A DNA stretch of 64,000 bases from Chrysophaeum taylorii (taxonomy: Eukaryota; Sar; Pelagophyceae; Pelagomonadales; Pelagomonadaceae), in contig JAQMWT010000480.1 of assembly GCA_029834535.1 (NCBI GenBank), forward strand, positions 124,001 to 188,000, read 5' to 3'. Shown piece after piece: positions 10,347 through 21,400 of the stretch. The notes under the pieces are model-generated. The model saw nothing but the letters and a program-made list of their open reading frames with translations. It was not told the origin of the DNA and did not search any database. Both the position numbers and the translations under genes were made by a program. Within the stretch, counting starts at the first letter, position 1. Each line of letters starts with the position of its first letter.

Positions 10347-11756
10347 ATGGTGGGGTCGTTCGGACCGCCGACTAGGAACAGTGTTGCGGCCTCGAAGCGG
10401 CTCCCGTCGCTCCAAACGAGTACCAAGACATCTTCGAGACCATTTAAAGGCGGCGAGCAACGGCGCCAGAAGCTCGAAGCCTTGCGAGCCTCGTCAAACC
10501 TGCCCAGGGTGCTCGAAGGCAAGAAGAAGGCCGCGAAGAAGAAAGAAGTCGGGGTCGAGGTGGCGCTCCAGACAGCGTTGCCCGCCGCGACGCAGGCGAC
10601 GGCAGCCCTAAAGCCACTGGCGGCGACGGCCAATGACGCGCGCGGTTCGACATCGCGCGACGATGACGACGACAAGCCCGTTCCCCTCGACTGGCGAGTC
10701 CTCGCCGCGTGCGAGGTGGTACTCGACAACGAGCAGGACAAGACGCGACGGCAGAAGCACGACCATGCCGTGTCGCAAATGCGTCAGGCACTAACGACGC
10801 AGCTGAGCGACAACAAGGCGCGTCGGGCGCGCGAGCGCGAGACGAAGAAAGAGTGGATGCAGAGCGTGCGTGCCGAGGCTGCCAAGGCGGAGGAGCTCGA
10901 GCGACGCGAGATTCAAAGGCTCAAAGAGAAGCGGCTCCGGGACCGCGAGATTTTCGCCCAGCAGGCTCGCGAACAGCGGGAGTCCGTCGAGGCGGCCAAG
11001 GCGGTGCGAGCGGCCGAAGAGCGCGAGGTCATCGAGGCCGCGCGGCGAGGACTCTTATCTGAGGAACGGCGCCGCCAGCGCGAGAGAGATGAACAGAAAA
11101 AACGACAAGAGGCGCTCAAGAAAGCCATCGAGGAAGAGCGCAAGCTCAAGGAGGAACGCGTGCGAGCGCAATGGCGCGACGACGAGCGAATCAATCGCGA
11201 GTCTATCCAGCGCGCCGAGGAATTGGAACGGCGACGCGAGGCCGCGCTCGCACACCGCGACGCCATGATCAAGGGCCGCCAACGTATACACGAACAGACG
11301 GCTGGGAAGAAACAACTCGAGGACGAGCTGAGGGAGCAAGAACTCAACGCGCGCTACCTCGCCGACAAGGCCAAGGCTGACCTCGAACAAGAACGTACAA
11401 AGCGGCAAGCCCGCCAAGAACTGAATGATAAGGTCCTGCGCGAGAACGCTTGCCAGATCGCGCAGCGTCAGGTCGAGCGCCAAGCTGCGAACAAAGCGCG
11501 AGGTGAAGAGAAGTTGAGATTAAACGAGGCGATCCAGGAGCTCCGCCGCGATGAGCAGCGCCTCGAGCGCGAGCGCTACGAAAAACAACGCAACTTTCAA
11601 GCCGCCTTAAAAGAGCAATCCGATCTCGTCAAGGAACGTAAGGCCCAGGAGAGCGTTGCCATGACCCACGACGAACAAGCCTTGAACAAACCACTCGTGT
11701 CCAAGGTCCTCGCAAGACCCGAAAGAAAGCGCGAGCTCGTCGGCTTGATACAATGA
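10347..11756 (+). CDS. Long coiled-coil protein, trichohyalin-plectin-like
   Basis: This is a single coding exon of 469 residues from the preferred ATG; an in-frame ATG at 10299 would add 16. From about residue 130 to 440 the protein is almost continuous alpha-helical coiled coil, dominated by Glu, Arg, Lys, Gln and Ala. The composition is that of TPH-domain proteins of cilia and the cytoskeleton (CFAP53, CFAP45 and MNS1 belong to this class). The last 40 residues (MTHDEQALNKPL) look like a conserved capping motif. The N-terminal 110 residues are Lys/Ala-rich and disordered. A role in a flagellar or cytoskeletal complex is inferred from composition only. It pairs divergently with the NudC-like gene, whose family supports dynein assembly, so a shared ciliary theme is possible. 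Confidence 0.7.
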   Translation: MVGSFGPPTRNSVAASKRLPSLQTSTKTSSRPFKGGEQRRQKLEALRASSNLPRVLEGKKKAAKKKEVGVEVALQTALPAATQATAALKPLAATANDARGSTSRDDDDDKPVPLDWRVLAACEVVLDNEQDKTRRQKHDHAVSQMRQALTTQLSDNKARRARERETKKEWMQSVRAEAAKAEELERREIQRLKEKRLRDREIFAQQAREQRESVEAAKAVRAAEEREVIEAARRGLLSEERRRQRERDEQKKRQEALKKAIEEERKLKEERVRAQWRDDERINRESIQRAEELERRREAALAHRDAMIKGRQRIHEQTAGKKQLEDELREQELNARYLADKAKADLEQERTKRQARQELNDKVLRENACQIAQRQVERQAANKARGEEKLRLNEAIQELRRDEQRLERERYEKQRNFQAALKEQSDLVKERKAQESVAMTHDEQALNKPLVSKVLARPERKRELVGLIQ

Positions 11757-12307
11757 GAGGCACCTCCTCGATTATTATTATGAACTCGTTCGATGTATGT
11801 TATTTCGCATTCCGCGCCGCACTGCAGCCACCATCACTTCTTTTCGCGTTCCCCGAAACACGAGGCACGTCGTGCTCGACTCCTTGACATTCACGCCGGA
11901 TTCTTTCTCGGTATGCCTAATCACCTTCGTGACACACTTTTCCTTTAATCCAATCATGCCTCGGGCAGCTGCGATCGATAATAACTAATAAAAGTTCGTC
12001 CTAGTTGGTTAGGTGTCTTTTGGCGCGTCGATTTTGGCGCAAGGACTCGCAGCAGAACCCGTAGCCCCTCCTCCAGGCTTAAGATATAGACTGTCTAGCG
12101 AGAAGAAAACTGTGAGCAGAACAACAGCGCTTACATTGCCTAAACTTGTTGCTCGCGCCAGTGTAGTCGTAAAACTAGGGACGGCTTCGCCAGATCAGCC
12201 AGTAGTCCCTCGAATTCCCGCGATATAAAGGAACTCTGCTACACCAGCCCCCCAAGTGCGGCTCGGGCCTCTTAACAGCCAAAAACCGAGTTAAACAACC
12301 CCGGTTC
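11757..12307. other. Intergenic, no gene seen
   Basis: Several short open frames are present but none looks coding. The AT-richer stretch right after the coiled-coil gene (11757-11790) may hold its polyadenylation region. From about 12240 the sequence approaches the dispersed-repeat copy. Confidence 0.4.
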
Positions 12308-12553
12308 ATGGAGGCAATTGCGGCGCAAGTTCGCCGCATCTACCGCGAGTTGGGGATCGCCAACCAACGCCTTGGGCCGGGCGCGCTCCCCCCCCCCCCG
12401 CCCTCGCCATATCGCCGCTTCGGGCAGCCCCACCCAGGCCGCCTACGCCCAGGAGGAGTTGCACATTCGTCCGACAGCAGCATGCGTACGACCTACAAAA
12501 GCAGGGCCCCTGTTCACTTCGCCTGCTCCGCGGCTCGGCTTTGACCCCGACTG
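12308..12553 (+). repeat. Dispersed repeat with conserved coding tail, copy 2
   Basis: This is the plus-strand counterpart of 9003-9297 (minus) and 54800-55080. It keeps the RRIYRELGIAN start and the block around catgcgtacgacctac but has lost a single open frame, with a poly-C run in the middle. It lies just upstream of the sulfotransferase gene, so it contributes to that gene's 5' region. Confidence 0.6.
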
Positions 12554-12637
12554 CGTACATCCGCCTTCAACGTCAAGGCAGCAGCACAGTTTAAACTGTC
12601 CCAGAAGTTGTTAGCGTTGAGCTTTTTTGGTGGGAGC

Positions 12638-14041
12638 ATGAAGAGCGTGAATGTGATGCGCGTGAGTCGTGTGGCACTCATAGTAGGGACGTGCTGTGGC
12701 GTCCAACGTATCGAGGAATTTCCCGAGCTGACCATCCAGGTGGGCGACGATCGCGATGTGCGGATCAATTGGGTGCCTGGGGCTTCAGTCGCTGAAATGG
12801 TATCGACGGCGCGGCGGCTGGCGATGCTCGTGGGTCTCGATCGCGTCGCCGGGTTCGGGTGTTCCGTTGGAAATGTGCAGTGCGCCACGGACGTAGTGGC
12901 ATCGACGATGGAGCGTATGGAAGAGCGATGGCGGCGACTCTACGCGATCAAGCCGGACGCATCGTCGGATGGCAGCAGCTGCGAGCCTTGCGATGAGACT
13001 TGGCCCGAGCGCTGGACAGCGCCGGTGACGCAGGAGCGAGATAGCTTGGCGCTCGTAGATCGGTCGAGAAACTTGGGCCTCGACTGGTCCGCGCGAGCCG
13101 GATCGTCGGCGGCGATGGCAGCGTTCTTGATGTTCATGGGATACAACTCGACCGAGGCCATCGTGCGGCAAGCGCGGCGCGTATGCCGAAAGCTAGGCTT
13201 TGAGCACAAGACTTCGTTGGGGCTGTGCCCCCCGGAGGATGGCTGGGCTGAGCACGACTGGGACCGGTTCGACTTCCGCGCTCGAGGCTCCAACAACGCA
13301 CACCTCTTGCGAATCCTCCTTCAGCACTACGACGAGCTCCATCTGACGCCGTGCGACTTGGTGGCGCCACGGTTCAGATTGATCAAGGTCGTGCGCAATC
13401 CGTATGACCGCGCGGTCAGCTCGTACCGTTGGGCGATGCTCTACGGCTACCTTGGCCATGGGGATGGCGTCGAGCCGACTGCCGGCCATAGTGACAGAGG
13501 CTTGGGATCGGCTAATGCCTCTTTCGCCGACTTTCTTGGGCTCCTCTTGCGCGTCCACCGGCACTATTTTGACTTTCGGCATCTCGCACTGAGCGGACTC
13601 TACCGCGAATCCGGATGGGCGGGACATCACCGCCCACAAAAGCGGCTTTTCGAATTTGAATTTCCAGAAGCGATCGACCTCGTCGTACACGCCGAAGACC
13701 TCGCTGACGACCGAGACATTGTTGCTGCCTGGCTTCAAATTTTCAGTAACGACCCAGCTCCTGTTGTTGTGGCGGCGACGCCGAGCGGGATTGTTGCCAA
13801 TGCTGCTCGCAATGCAGTCCAGAGAACAGCGTCATCAGCAGGGGTATCGGGCCACACTTCAGCTGTGGGGGATCTTGGGTATCTCGAAATTAAAAATCGC
13901 TTCGCGGGCGCCATGCCACCCAACGACGACTTCTACGACCACCCCACCAACGCTCTGGCTGTTGCCGAGTTGTACGCCGACGATCTCGCGACTTACGGAT
14001 ACGCATGTCCCTACGACAGTCATACGGAGCCGTATAGATGA
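12638..14041 (+). CDS. Sulfotransferase, probably Golgi type II
   Basis: The ATG at 12638 gives 467 residues in one exon. The frame is open further upstream but has no ATG there. The 3'-phosphate-binding motif of PAPS-dependent sulfotransferases is clear at residues 253-262 (RNPYDRAVSS, with Arg253 and Ser261). A 5'-phosphosulfate loop candidate (SARAGSSAAM) lies at about 151-160 but lacks the usual Lys. Residues 1-20 are mildly hydrophobic (VMRVSRVALIVGTCCG) and could be a signal anchor. The family transfers sulfate to carbohydrates or tyrosine in the secretory pathway. The family level is well supported; the acceptor is unknown. The missing Lys may mean low activity or a divergent branch. 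Confidence 0.7.
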   Translation: MKSVNVMRVSRVALIVGTCCGVQRIEEFPELTIQVGDDRDVRINWVPGASVAEMVSTARRLAMLVGLDRVAGFGCSVGNVQCATDVVASTMERMEERWRRLYAIKPDASSDGSSCEPCDETWPERWTAPVTQERDSLALVDRSRNLGLDWSARAGSSAAMAAFLMFMGYNSTEAIVRQARRVCRKLGFEHKTSLGLCPPEDGWAEHDWDRFDFRARGSNNAHLLRILLQHYDELHLTPCDLVAPRFRLIKVVRNPYDRAVSSYRWAMLYGYLGHGDGVEPTAGHSDRGLGSANASFADFLGLLLRVHRHYFDFRHLALSGLYRESGWAGHHRPQKRLFEFEFPEAIDLVVHAEDLADDRDIVAAWLQIFSNDPAPVVVAATPSGIVANAARNAVQRTASSAGVSGHTSAVGDLGYLEIKNRFAGAMPPNDDFYDHPTNALAVAELYADDLATYGYACPYDSHTEPYR

Positions 14042-14568
14042 TCCGCGTCCTTAGAGCGTAGCAATGCCCACAACATCAAGAAGCAGGTACGATAGTAATA
14101 GCTCGATACTGACTTCGTGGCGACGTAAACAAGTAGCTTTCTTGTAGTTTCTTTCCTTGTTAGGACACGACACACAGGCGGCGGCCCGCGACATGGCCCG
14201 CGCGTGTCTCCGCAGAAGAAAATCGTGACGGACTTTCGACTTTGTGCTTCTTGCAGGAGCACGCGGTGGCCTGCAGCAATTTAAACCTCGTGGGTTGCCG
14301 TCAACAGTTTAGGGGTCGCAGTCGCCCGCGTCGCGCGTGCTAGGGGGCGCCGCAAACACGAGTGCAAAAAAACCACCACCGCGCGCGAACGCGCGTTTTC
14401 GAGGTAAGAAGAGTGGTCGTTGAGCAGCAAGTGCGAGTTTGGTGTAGAAATTGAGCGTGAAGAGTCTTGGGTTTCAACAACACAGTGGAAACCGCCGCAG
14501 ATAGTGTGGTGGAGCGGTGGGGCGCGGTGGAGCGCGAAGAGAACTTGAGCGACGAACTAAAGCGGGAT
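14042..14568. other. Intergenic between convergent genes
   Basis: This separates the 3' ends of the sulfotransferase (+) and channel (-) genes. Frames in 14340-14840 on the minus strand are Ser/Arg-rich shadows. No gene or long repeat is seen; both 3' untranslated regions must lie here. Confidence 0.4.
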
Positions 14569-17549
14569 TTACAGGCTGCCTCTTGGGCTAAGCTCCACGG
14601 ACTCATGAGGAGGATGAGAAGAAGTGGAAGTAGTTGACGTGCTTTTGTAGAGAAGCTTCCTGTAGCTGAAGATGTCGTCGTCCTTCGATCTCGTGCTACG
14701 AAAACACGGGTTGCCATCAATGGGGGTGACCTCAACCTCGGCGAACGCGGGGAGAGGCGGGGCAGACGCGGACGACGGACGGTCGACGGCAACTGGGGTC
14801 GGCGGTCGAGGAACGGGAATGTGGAGCGCTTTGAGAACAAGGTCGAGCTTGGTGGTGAGCTCGGTGACTTGCCCCTGAAGTTCTTCGATCTGGCGGCCGC
14901 GTATGTCGTCGGTCAGCTCATGGTTCCTCATCGAGAGGGACAAAAGCTCGTCGGTGTGATGGGATTGCGAAGCCAGCTTGCTCGCGAGCAAGCGCTCGAA
15001 GTGCGTCGACGCTGCTCCGACCATCATCGCCTCGTACATTTTTGACTGGTCCAGCTTGTTGAGCGTCAGCTGTTGCGACTCGTCGAGCCACGTTCCAAGG
15101 ATTCGGTCGTGCAACGTCCCGTCCTTGAGGGCTTGGTAGAACCCGATTTTGAACTGCGACACAAATGAGAGTGATCTTTTCACAGAGTCTCACGTTTGCC
15201 CAGACGCCGTACCGCTGGATATACTTGAAGAAGTTCTCGTAGCCCGGCCTGTTTCACGGTTGTGCGGGATGCGAGCGGTCGACGCACGTGGAGATGATGT
15301 CGAGGAAGTCGTCCGCGTTCAAGACGAGGATGCGAGCCATCACCTGGGCGATCTCTTTCACGCAGGGAAGAGAAGGAGGAAAAAAAGCAAGCTGACTCTG
15401 GCGGCGTGACAGTCGCGCGCGCGTTGTACCAGTGCAGACGCGGGCGATGCCCCGCGGCAAGCATGGCGAGCTCGCTGTCGCCGAATGCGCCGCCCTCGCG
15501 GTAGTGTTGCACGCTAAAGGGCTTGGTGATGTCACGGCCGAAGCTGACGACGTTGCCCTGGTCGACGAGGTACATGCGTTTGGTGCGGCTGACCTGCGGT
15601 GTGTCTTCGAATAAACAGAAACACTCCTCACATTCTTGCGAATGACGTAGTCTCCACCATTATACAGCGTTATCTTCATGACCTTGGCGAACTGGGTGAC
15701 GATGAGCTTCGTAACGTGATTCATGTTGTCCACCGCTCGTTGGACCTCTGGGGGCTCGTGGTCCATCGAGATGCGGGAATGTGGGACGTTGCGCTCGATT
15801 TCTTCGCCATCTCGGATAAACCGAATGTCGTAGTGCATGTTGGGTCGAAGCATGATGATTTTGGCAGGGCGCGCGTACTCGCGTCTGTGGTGGTGGAGGA
15901 TATTTAACGGTTTGTGCTGTGTTTCAGTTGCGACCTTCTCCGTCCCAGCGACTCGCTCCTTGGAGGTTTTTTGGTGCGGGATGAGCGTGTTGAACGCCGC
16001 CGAGGCCTGACGCTTGAACCCTTCTTTGGCAGATTGACGGGGTTCTTCGCACTTGACCCAAATGACGCGGCCCGCGACGAGGCCGAGGGTCGCCTGGCGC
16101 GCGTAGCTAAAAAAGGGTGCCTGAAGGACGCGACCGCCTAACATGAAGTGTGCCACGAGTTCCTGGAGAGGCGGCGAGAGCCGTTCGACCAGATCGTCGT
16201 GGAAGCGTGCGCGAAACAAATCCTCTGAGTGTGCGAGGTAGACGCGGAGCTGCCATTTCATCTCGTTCGGGAAGGCGTGCTCGCCCATGTAGCTGTTGAG
16301 CATGTCTACGGTTTTTTTATACTCGTTCTTAGCTGGGTCGAGGTTGCACATGACGTTCGCGAGTTCCCCAATCAGAAAGGAAATATACATAACTCCCACA
16401 AAATTGTTCAAAATCGACATGACGCCCTCCGTCGTGTTCGTGTACATCGACTGTCCGAGCAGCGTCTGGAACGCCCAATCGAACGAGTCGACGTAGAGAG
16501 CAAAATTGCCGGTTTTGAAATGGGACCGGTAAAGTCGAAATCTTACGGAGAGGAACGAGGTGATGTGGAGGTTGCGGCGGTTGTGCCGCAGGATGTCGTG
16601 CGAGATGCGCAAGCAGCACGCCTCGAGGTGGAGTAGACTGATCAACAGAAAGCAGTATTTGACCACGAGCGTCGTCTTGAACGACACGGGCATGCGGTTT
16701 GTAAGGCGCGCCATGATTTCGGGCGCCTTAAGGATGCGGACGAGCCGAACTAACCTCAGCAACCGCACGAGCTTGAGCAACCGCAAGCCCTTGTTCGACC
16801 CCGACCCAGACCCTGACGTGCCGCGGATGAAATGCATGATCTCGTACCACCGCATCAACGCGGCCATGTCGATCCACAACCACAATCTGCAGTACTTTCT
16901 CCAAACAATCCACCGGTTGACCACCCACGCGTTCCGGTATTTGTCGAAGTACGCCGTATTCAACGTGATCAAGATGTCGACGAAAAAACCGACGTCCACG
17001 ATATCGTTCAATATCTGCAACCCGCCCCACCGAGGCACGCGGTTCACGAATGCGAGCTCGAAGGGTGTCACGTACAACACGAAGAGCATGAGCATCATCA
17101 AGTACACGTCCCAAAAGAAACGCCACCGCAAACTCGGGTTGAACATCCAGTGTTGCCGCGCGAGCTCTTCTGGAAAGTCACGCCGATTCTCCGTGACGAC
17201 CACCGGCGCCTGCGCTTCCGCCCGCATCTGCGGCCGTTGCGCGTTTGTCGTCGGCCTGAACGCCGGCGACTTGGGGTTCGATGACGTCGTGTTCTCGATA
17301 TCAAAGTCATCAAGCGTTATGCCGCCGCTCTTCCGGCTGCTCTTCCGCCGCGGCGCCCGCCCGGTCGTAGGAGCCACTATGACACACCGACTCCACGTCA
17401 CGACATCTCACAGACGGATACACGCGAACACACACACACACACACACAGCTCTCTGAACGCACTGCTTTTGCTCTTTTTGTCGTGCACGTCGTCTGGAAT
17501 GGACCGTGCACCACTCCTCCGTGCCTGACGCAGACTTTGCCACAGACAT
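14569..17549 (-). CDS. Cyclic-nucleotide-gated channel relative
   Basis: The six-exon model (17549-17489, 17376-15632, 15593-15411, 15343-15288, 15248-15194, 15153-14569) gives 894 residues. The first exon is the least certain; it is proposed because the main exon has no ATG at its 5' end. Six membrane segments follow an N-terminal tail. S4 has Arg/Lys every third residue (RLLKLVRLLRLVRLVRILK). The pore segment reads LLGQSMYTNTTEG in place of a GYG filter, so potassium selectivity is doubtful. After the C-linker, exons 2-4 encode a cyclic-nucleotide-binding domain with GGAFGDSELAML as phosphate cassette and ARAT|VMARILVLNADDF across an intron. The last exon is a helical, Pro-rich tail. CNG/HCN-type channels sit in the plasma or ciliary membrane and couple cAMP or cGMP to ion flow. 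Introns are 38-67 nt except the first (112 nt). Confidence 0.82.
17428..17448. repeat. (CA)n microsatellite in the channel's first intron
   Basis: About ten CA units lie inside the proposed 112-nt first intron of the channel gene. Such a run would be an unusual coding sequence, which supports calling this stretch an intron. Confidence 0.7.
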
Positions 17550-17630
17550 TTCAGGCCTTCTTTCTTCGGGGCGAATGTTATTCTCGCTGTGCGTCCCCAA
17601 TACGCACCTTATAACCCCGTCTTGCATTTC

Positions 17631-18330
17631 AGGGAGCGCCAAGACGCTTACAGAAACGCCAACGGCCCCTACGTCTCTCGGTCGCCGGGCCCCTAGCGGC
17701 GCCCGTACGGTTAGGCGAACGCCTTGCCGCCCTTACTTACACCTTACACCCCTTACACCCTCCCACCCCACTCTCATTTCAGCTCGACGCTCTCACCCCC
17801 GCCAATCTAAGCTGCTTTGATCAGCGCACGTTCGCTAACCTTTGAGGTTACTCCTAAAACCCCTTCGTGACGGCCCCTACGTCTCTTGGCCGCCGGGTCC
17901 CTGGCGGCGCCCGGACGGTTAGGCTCGCGCTTGGCCGTCCCCTATAATCGGCTTGCGCCAACGCCCTTCCTTCCACGCACCCCCACTCTCCTTTCCGCTC
18001 GACACTCTCACCCCCGCCAATCTAAGCTGCTTTAATCAGCGCACGCTCCGCCCTTTAACCTTTCAGTATACTCCTAAACCCCTTCGTGACGCCAACGGCC
18101 CCCACGTCACTCGGCCGCCGGGTCCCTGGCGGCGCCCGGCAGGTTATTAGGCTAGCGCTTGGCCACCCCATATAATCGGCTTGCGTCAACGTCCTTCCTT
18201 CCACTCACCCAGCTCTCCTTTCCGCCCGACGCTCTCACCCCCGCCAGTCTAATCTGCTTTAATCAGCGCGCGCTCCGCCCTTTAACCTATGAGTTTACTC
18301 CTAAACTCCTTCGTGAGGAGGGGTGCGGGC
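17631..18330 (+). repeat. Promoter-side tandem repeat, three diverged units
   Basis: Three units of about 200-230 bases start near 17631, 17870 and 18087. Each runs through a ggcgcccg block, a cctataatcggcttgcg block (weaker in the first unit), a ccgccaatctaagctgc-like block and a core like acctttgagtttactcc. The same unit recurs at 30044-30400, and its tail is found twice within the 35.4-37.5 kb duplication. The repeats lie between the 5' end of the channel gene and the 3' end of the giant gene. The cctataa element looks TATA-like. No open frame spans a unit. Confidence 0.7.
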
Positions 18331-18459
18331 TCGCGACCCGTCTCTCTCGGCGTCGGGCACAGCATGAAACCGTGGACGTCGGTTCACACGCATCATAAGG
18401 ATTTTTAACACGATCCGATCTACAGGTTTTATCTGCCTGCTGAAATGGCAGAAAATTCT
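18331..18459. other. Spacer at the 3' end of the giant gene
   Basis: This short interval follows the repeats and must contain the 3' untranslated region of the minus-strand giant gene. Nothing else is seen. Confidence 0.3.
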
Positions 18460-21400
18460 CTAGCCAGGCCTACCCTTCCTACGGAACTTTGTGCGACTTC
18501 TATTTGGGCGACCACCATCCAGAACCGATGGTCGGAAAAGCGAAAGCAACCAGCGACCTGGCCCGAATTCCAGTCGGCTCGCCAGTTTCTCGTCGAGCAG
18601 TCTCCGTGCCAGCAGCTCGTCGGCTCTGGCGTCAATCAGCAAGTCCTGCTGCTGCTTGGCTCGACGCGCCTGTTCAAGGGCCATTTCGAAATCGTCGGCA
18701 GCTTTCGTTCGTTGTGCTTCGGCGGCGCGTCGCCGTTGGAGTTCCTCTTTTTCTTCTTTTTCAATGCGCTCCTCGATGTCTGCGAGAGCCGTGTATGGTA
18801 CAAGATCGTGGTCACGCCGTTTTCCTTTAGCGTGAAGCTTGACAAAGCACCGCGGCTTACCCATCCATGTGCAGAAGACCTCGTCGCACTGGACGCAACG
18901 CGTGTCTGGCCGTCGACCACACACGGCACACTTGGTCGGATAGTCGACATCCACCCCCATTGCGATGGCTTTGGCACCTCCACGCTTCGAGCACGATGAG
19001 TCGTGCTCAAACAAAAAGCACGAATCGCATAGTCGAGCGCCACAGAGTGTACAGTCGTCCGTTGCTTCACGATGGTCGCAGCATTCGCAGTGTGTTGCCG
19101 ATTTATCAGCGGGATCGAGGGGCTCTCGGACCAGCACGATGCTGTGCTGCTTGAGGGTCGTGTGAGCTGTAGCGCTGCAGTCGTAGCACAGCATGTCGCC
19201 ACATGTTTCGCAGAACAAAGTCGCGACCGCGGCCTCGCACAGTGAGCACACGGGCGCTGCCGCTGCGAATCCTGCCCAGGCGTGCTTCGCCCGCGCGCCT
19301 TTCGCATGGCTCGTGGACCAACAGCTCGCGCAGTAATAGTCGTTACACTCGGCCGAAATCTTGTCGAGATGCTCAAGGAGAATGGTGTGGTATGATGCGA
19401 GCTGCGAAGCGCGATCGCCGCTCGAACTCACGCTGCAGTCTTCGTGTATTTCCTCTGCTCGAGCGAGTGATAAGGGGACTTCAGCCTGCCGCAGCATACT
19501 GCGCAGTTTTGTGGCAGAGAGTGCCGCGAGTTGATGCCCAATGTTTTCGTCGTCCTTCTCCGACGTGTTCGGGTCTGATCTGCCTGCGCTAACGGCGTGC
19601 TGCATAAAAAAGCGTCGAATAATCCTGCGCCCACGCGGCTTCAGCGTTAGACCACAACACCTCCGCGTCGCCAGGTCGCTGCAGACGCAGCATCGCAACG
19701 GTGGCGCCGTTGTATCCTTCGTAACCTCGAATTCATGCGACCTAAGCTTCAACGAGGTTTCGTGGTGCGCTGCAAAACACGCGAAGCAGAAGTAGAAGTA
19801 ACCGTCCCCCCAGCTCGGTTTGCGCCCCTCGAAAGTTGGGACAGCGCAGGACAGGCAGCGTCGCGTCGCCTCTTCAACTTTGCACAACATGCATTTGCCC
19901 GTCATTGGCTGTTGAAGATGAAATGGCTTCGGATGGTCCAGCTGAGGCCACGCCAACATCAGCCTGCCCGTGAAACGGTCTTTGACCTGGGGCCGATAGC
20001 TCGCCTCTCCGCCGGCTGGTTCTTCCCAAGACACTTCGGCTGTCGAAACATGCAGGAAGTAGAACGCTTGGACACTGTCATCCCAAATCATCTGCCAATC
20101 GGCCATTTGCTGCATTCGATACAACTGTGCCATGCGGCGAGCCATCGCAGCACGCCATATCATTTGGCACGTGGTCGCGGCGCGGGCACGCGTCGCCAGC
20201 ATCTCTATATACCACCTGGTTGCCAAACGTTGCCGACATTGCGTTTGGACGTAAACCGCTCCACGCAAGACTGTATCAACCATACCAAGGACATTGTCAT
20301 CCAGAATCCAACACGCTCGCGCGGCGGGGCCACTCATCTCGGGGTCGGTTTCATCAGGAGGGTGCTTTGAGTCTTGTTGTTTCTTCATCTCCCCTGCCGT
20401 CCGCTGCATTGCTCGCACGACGGCCACTTTCCCAGATGCCAGGCCAGCATCATCATTCGACGAACCACATAACTCTTCAGCGGCTTGAAGTGCATAGTCG
20501 CATCGGGCTACTAACGATGGGAGCTGCATGCGCTCAACAAGTTCTCGAACACGCTGCGCGCCCATCTTGAGCACACTTAGTGCCTCAAGTTCCTCGTGTT
20601 GTGTCGATGTCGTTGCCACATCTAGAAGCCTGGACTTCAGCGCCTCTTGCGCCGCCGCCGGCTTCCCGGGAAAGTCTACTGCAAGACGTTGCAACTGCGC
20701 CACTGTCACCGGGTATCTGGACTTCGTAAGTGCCTCGGCCATGTGCTCGCAGCGCGTCTTTGCATTTTTGAAGTGGCGCTCGAGCTCGTGTAAATAGGCA
20801 ACTTTCGCATTCTCAAGAACTTCACGCATAGAGCGGTCGTCCTGTGGCGAATTCCAGTATGCGACAAAACGCGCTGAGTCTTCGTTAGTCGTGAGCAACC
20901 AGTTTTTGTCAGCGGGGTCCTTTAGACCCAAAGAGTCGAGGTATTTTTCGTCTTTGATTTGCTGGAGATGAAGTCTTTGACCCAAGGACGACATTCTCAC
21001 CTTGTCTTTTGATACCTTGTTGCTGCTGTTGTTGCTCTTTACATCGGCAGATGTTTCAGCCTTTTTTCCTTCGTCCAGCGCGCGTGGCGTACTTCCTGAC
21101 AGGTGTCTCAGACGTTGCAGTGCACGCGCTTGTACTCGAGCCAAAGCGTTACTATTTCCACTCGTTCGCCGATCTTCGGTTTGCTTGCCATGTCGACTCG
21201 TACTGAGCACCTTCTTTGCCTGTCGATTCGTGACTCGTAGTACCGAAGAGATGGCTGCTGTCCCAAAACCGCGACGGGACATCCACAACGCCAGCGGAAT
21301 GCGATCGCTGGCCGCATGGCCGATCCCCGAGGGAGTCCATGCTGCGTTTATCGCCGCGACCCGCGTGTTGGTGATGAGTTCGGGCAAGTGCGAAGATCCC

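Noticed and set aside
12608-12637. Upstream extension of the sulfotransferase frame
   Set aside because: The first codon of the long frame is TTG; the first ATG is at 12638.
17377-17401. Channel start at 17401
   Set aside because: That codon is GTG; an upstream exon with ATG at 17549 and a GT-AG intron containing the (CA)n run fits better.
16560-17528. 322-codon plus-strand frame
   Set aside because: It is antisense of the channel gene and has no recognisable domain.
18058-18090. Telomere-like CCTAAACCC words in the promoter-side repeats
   Set aside because: The words occur once per unit and are never tandem, so they are not a telomere or interstitial telomeric array.
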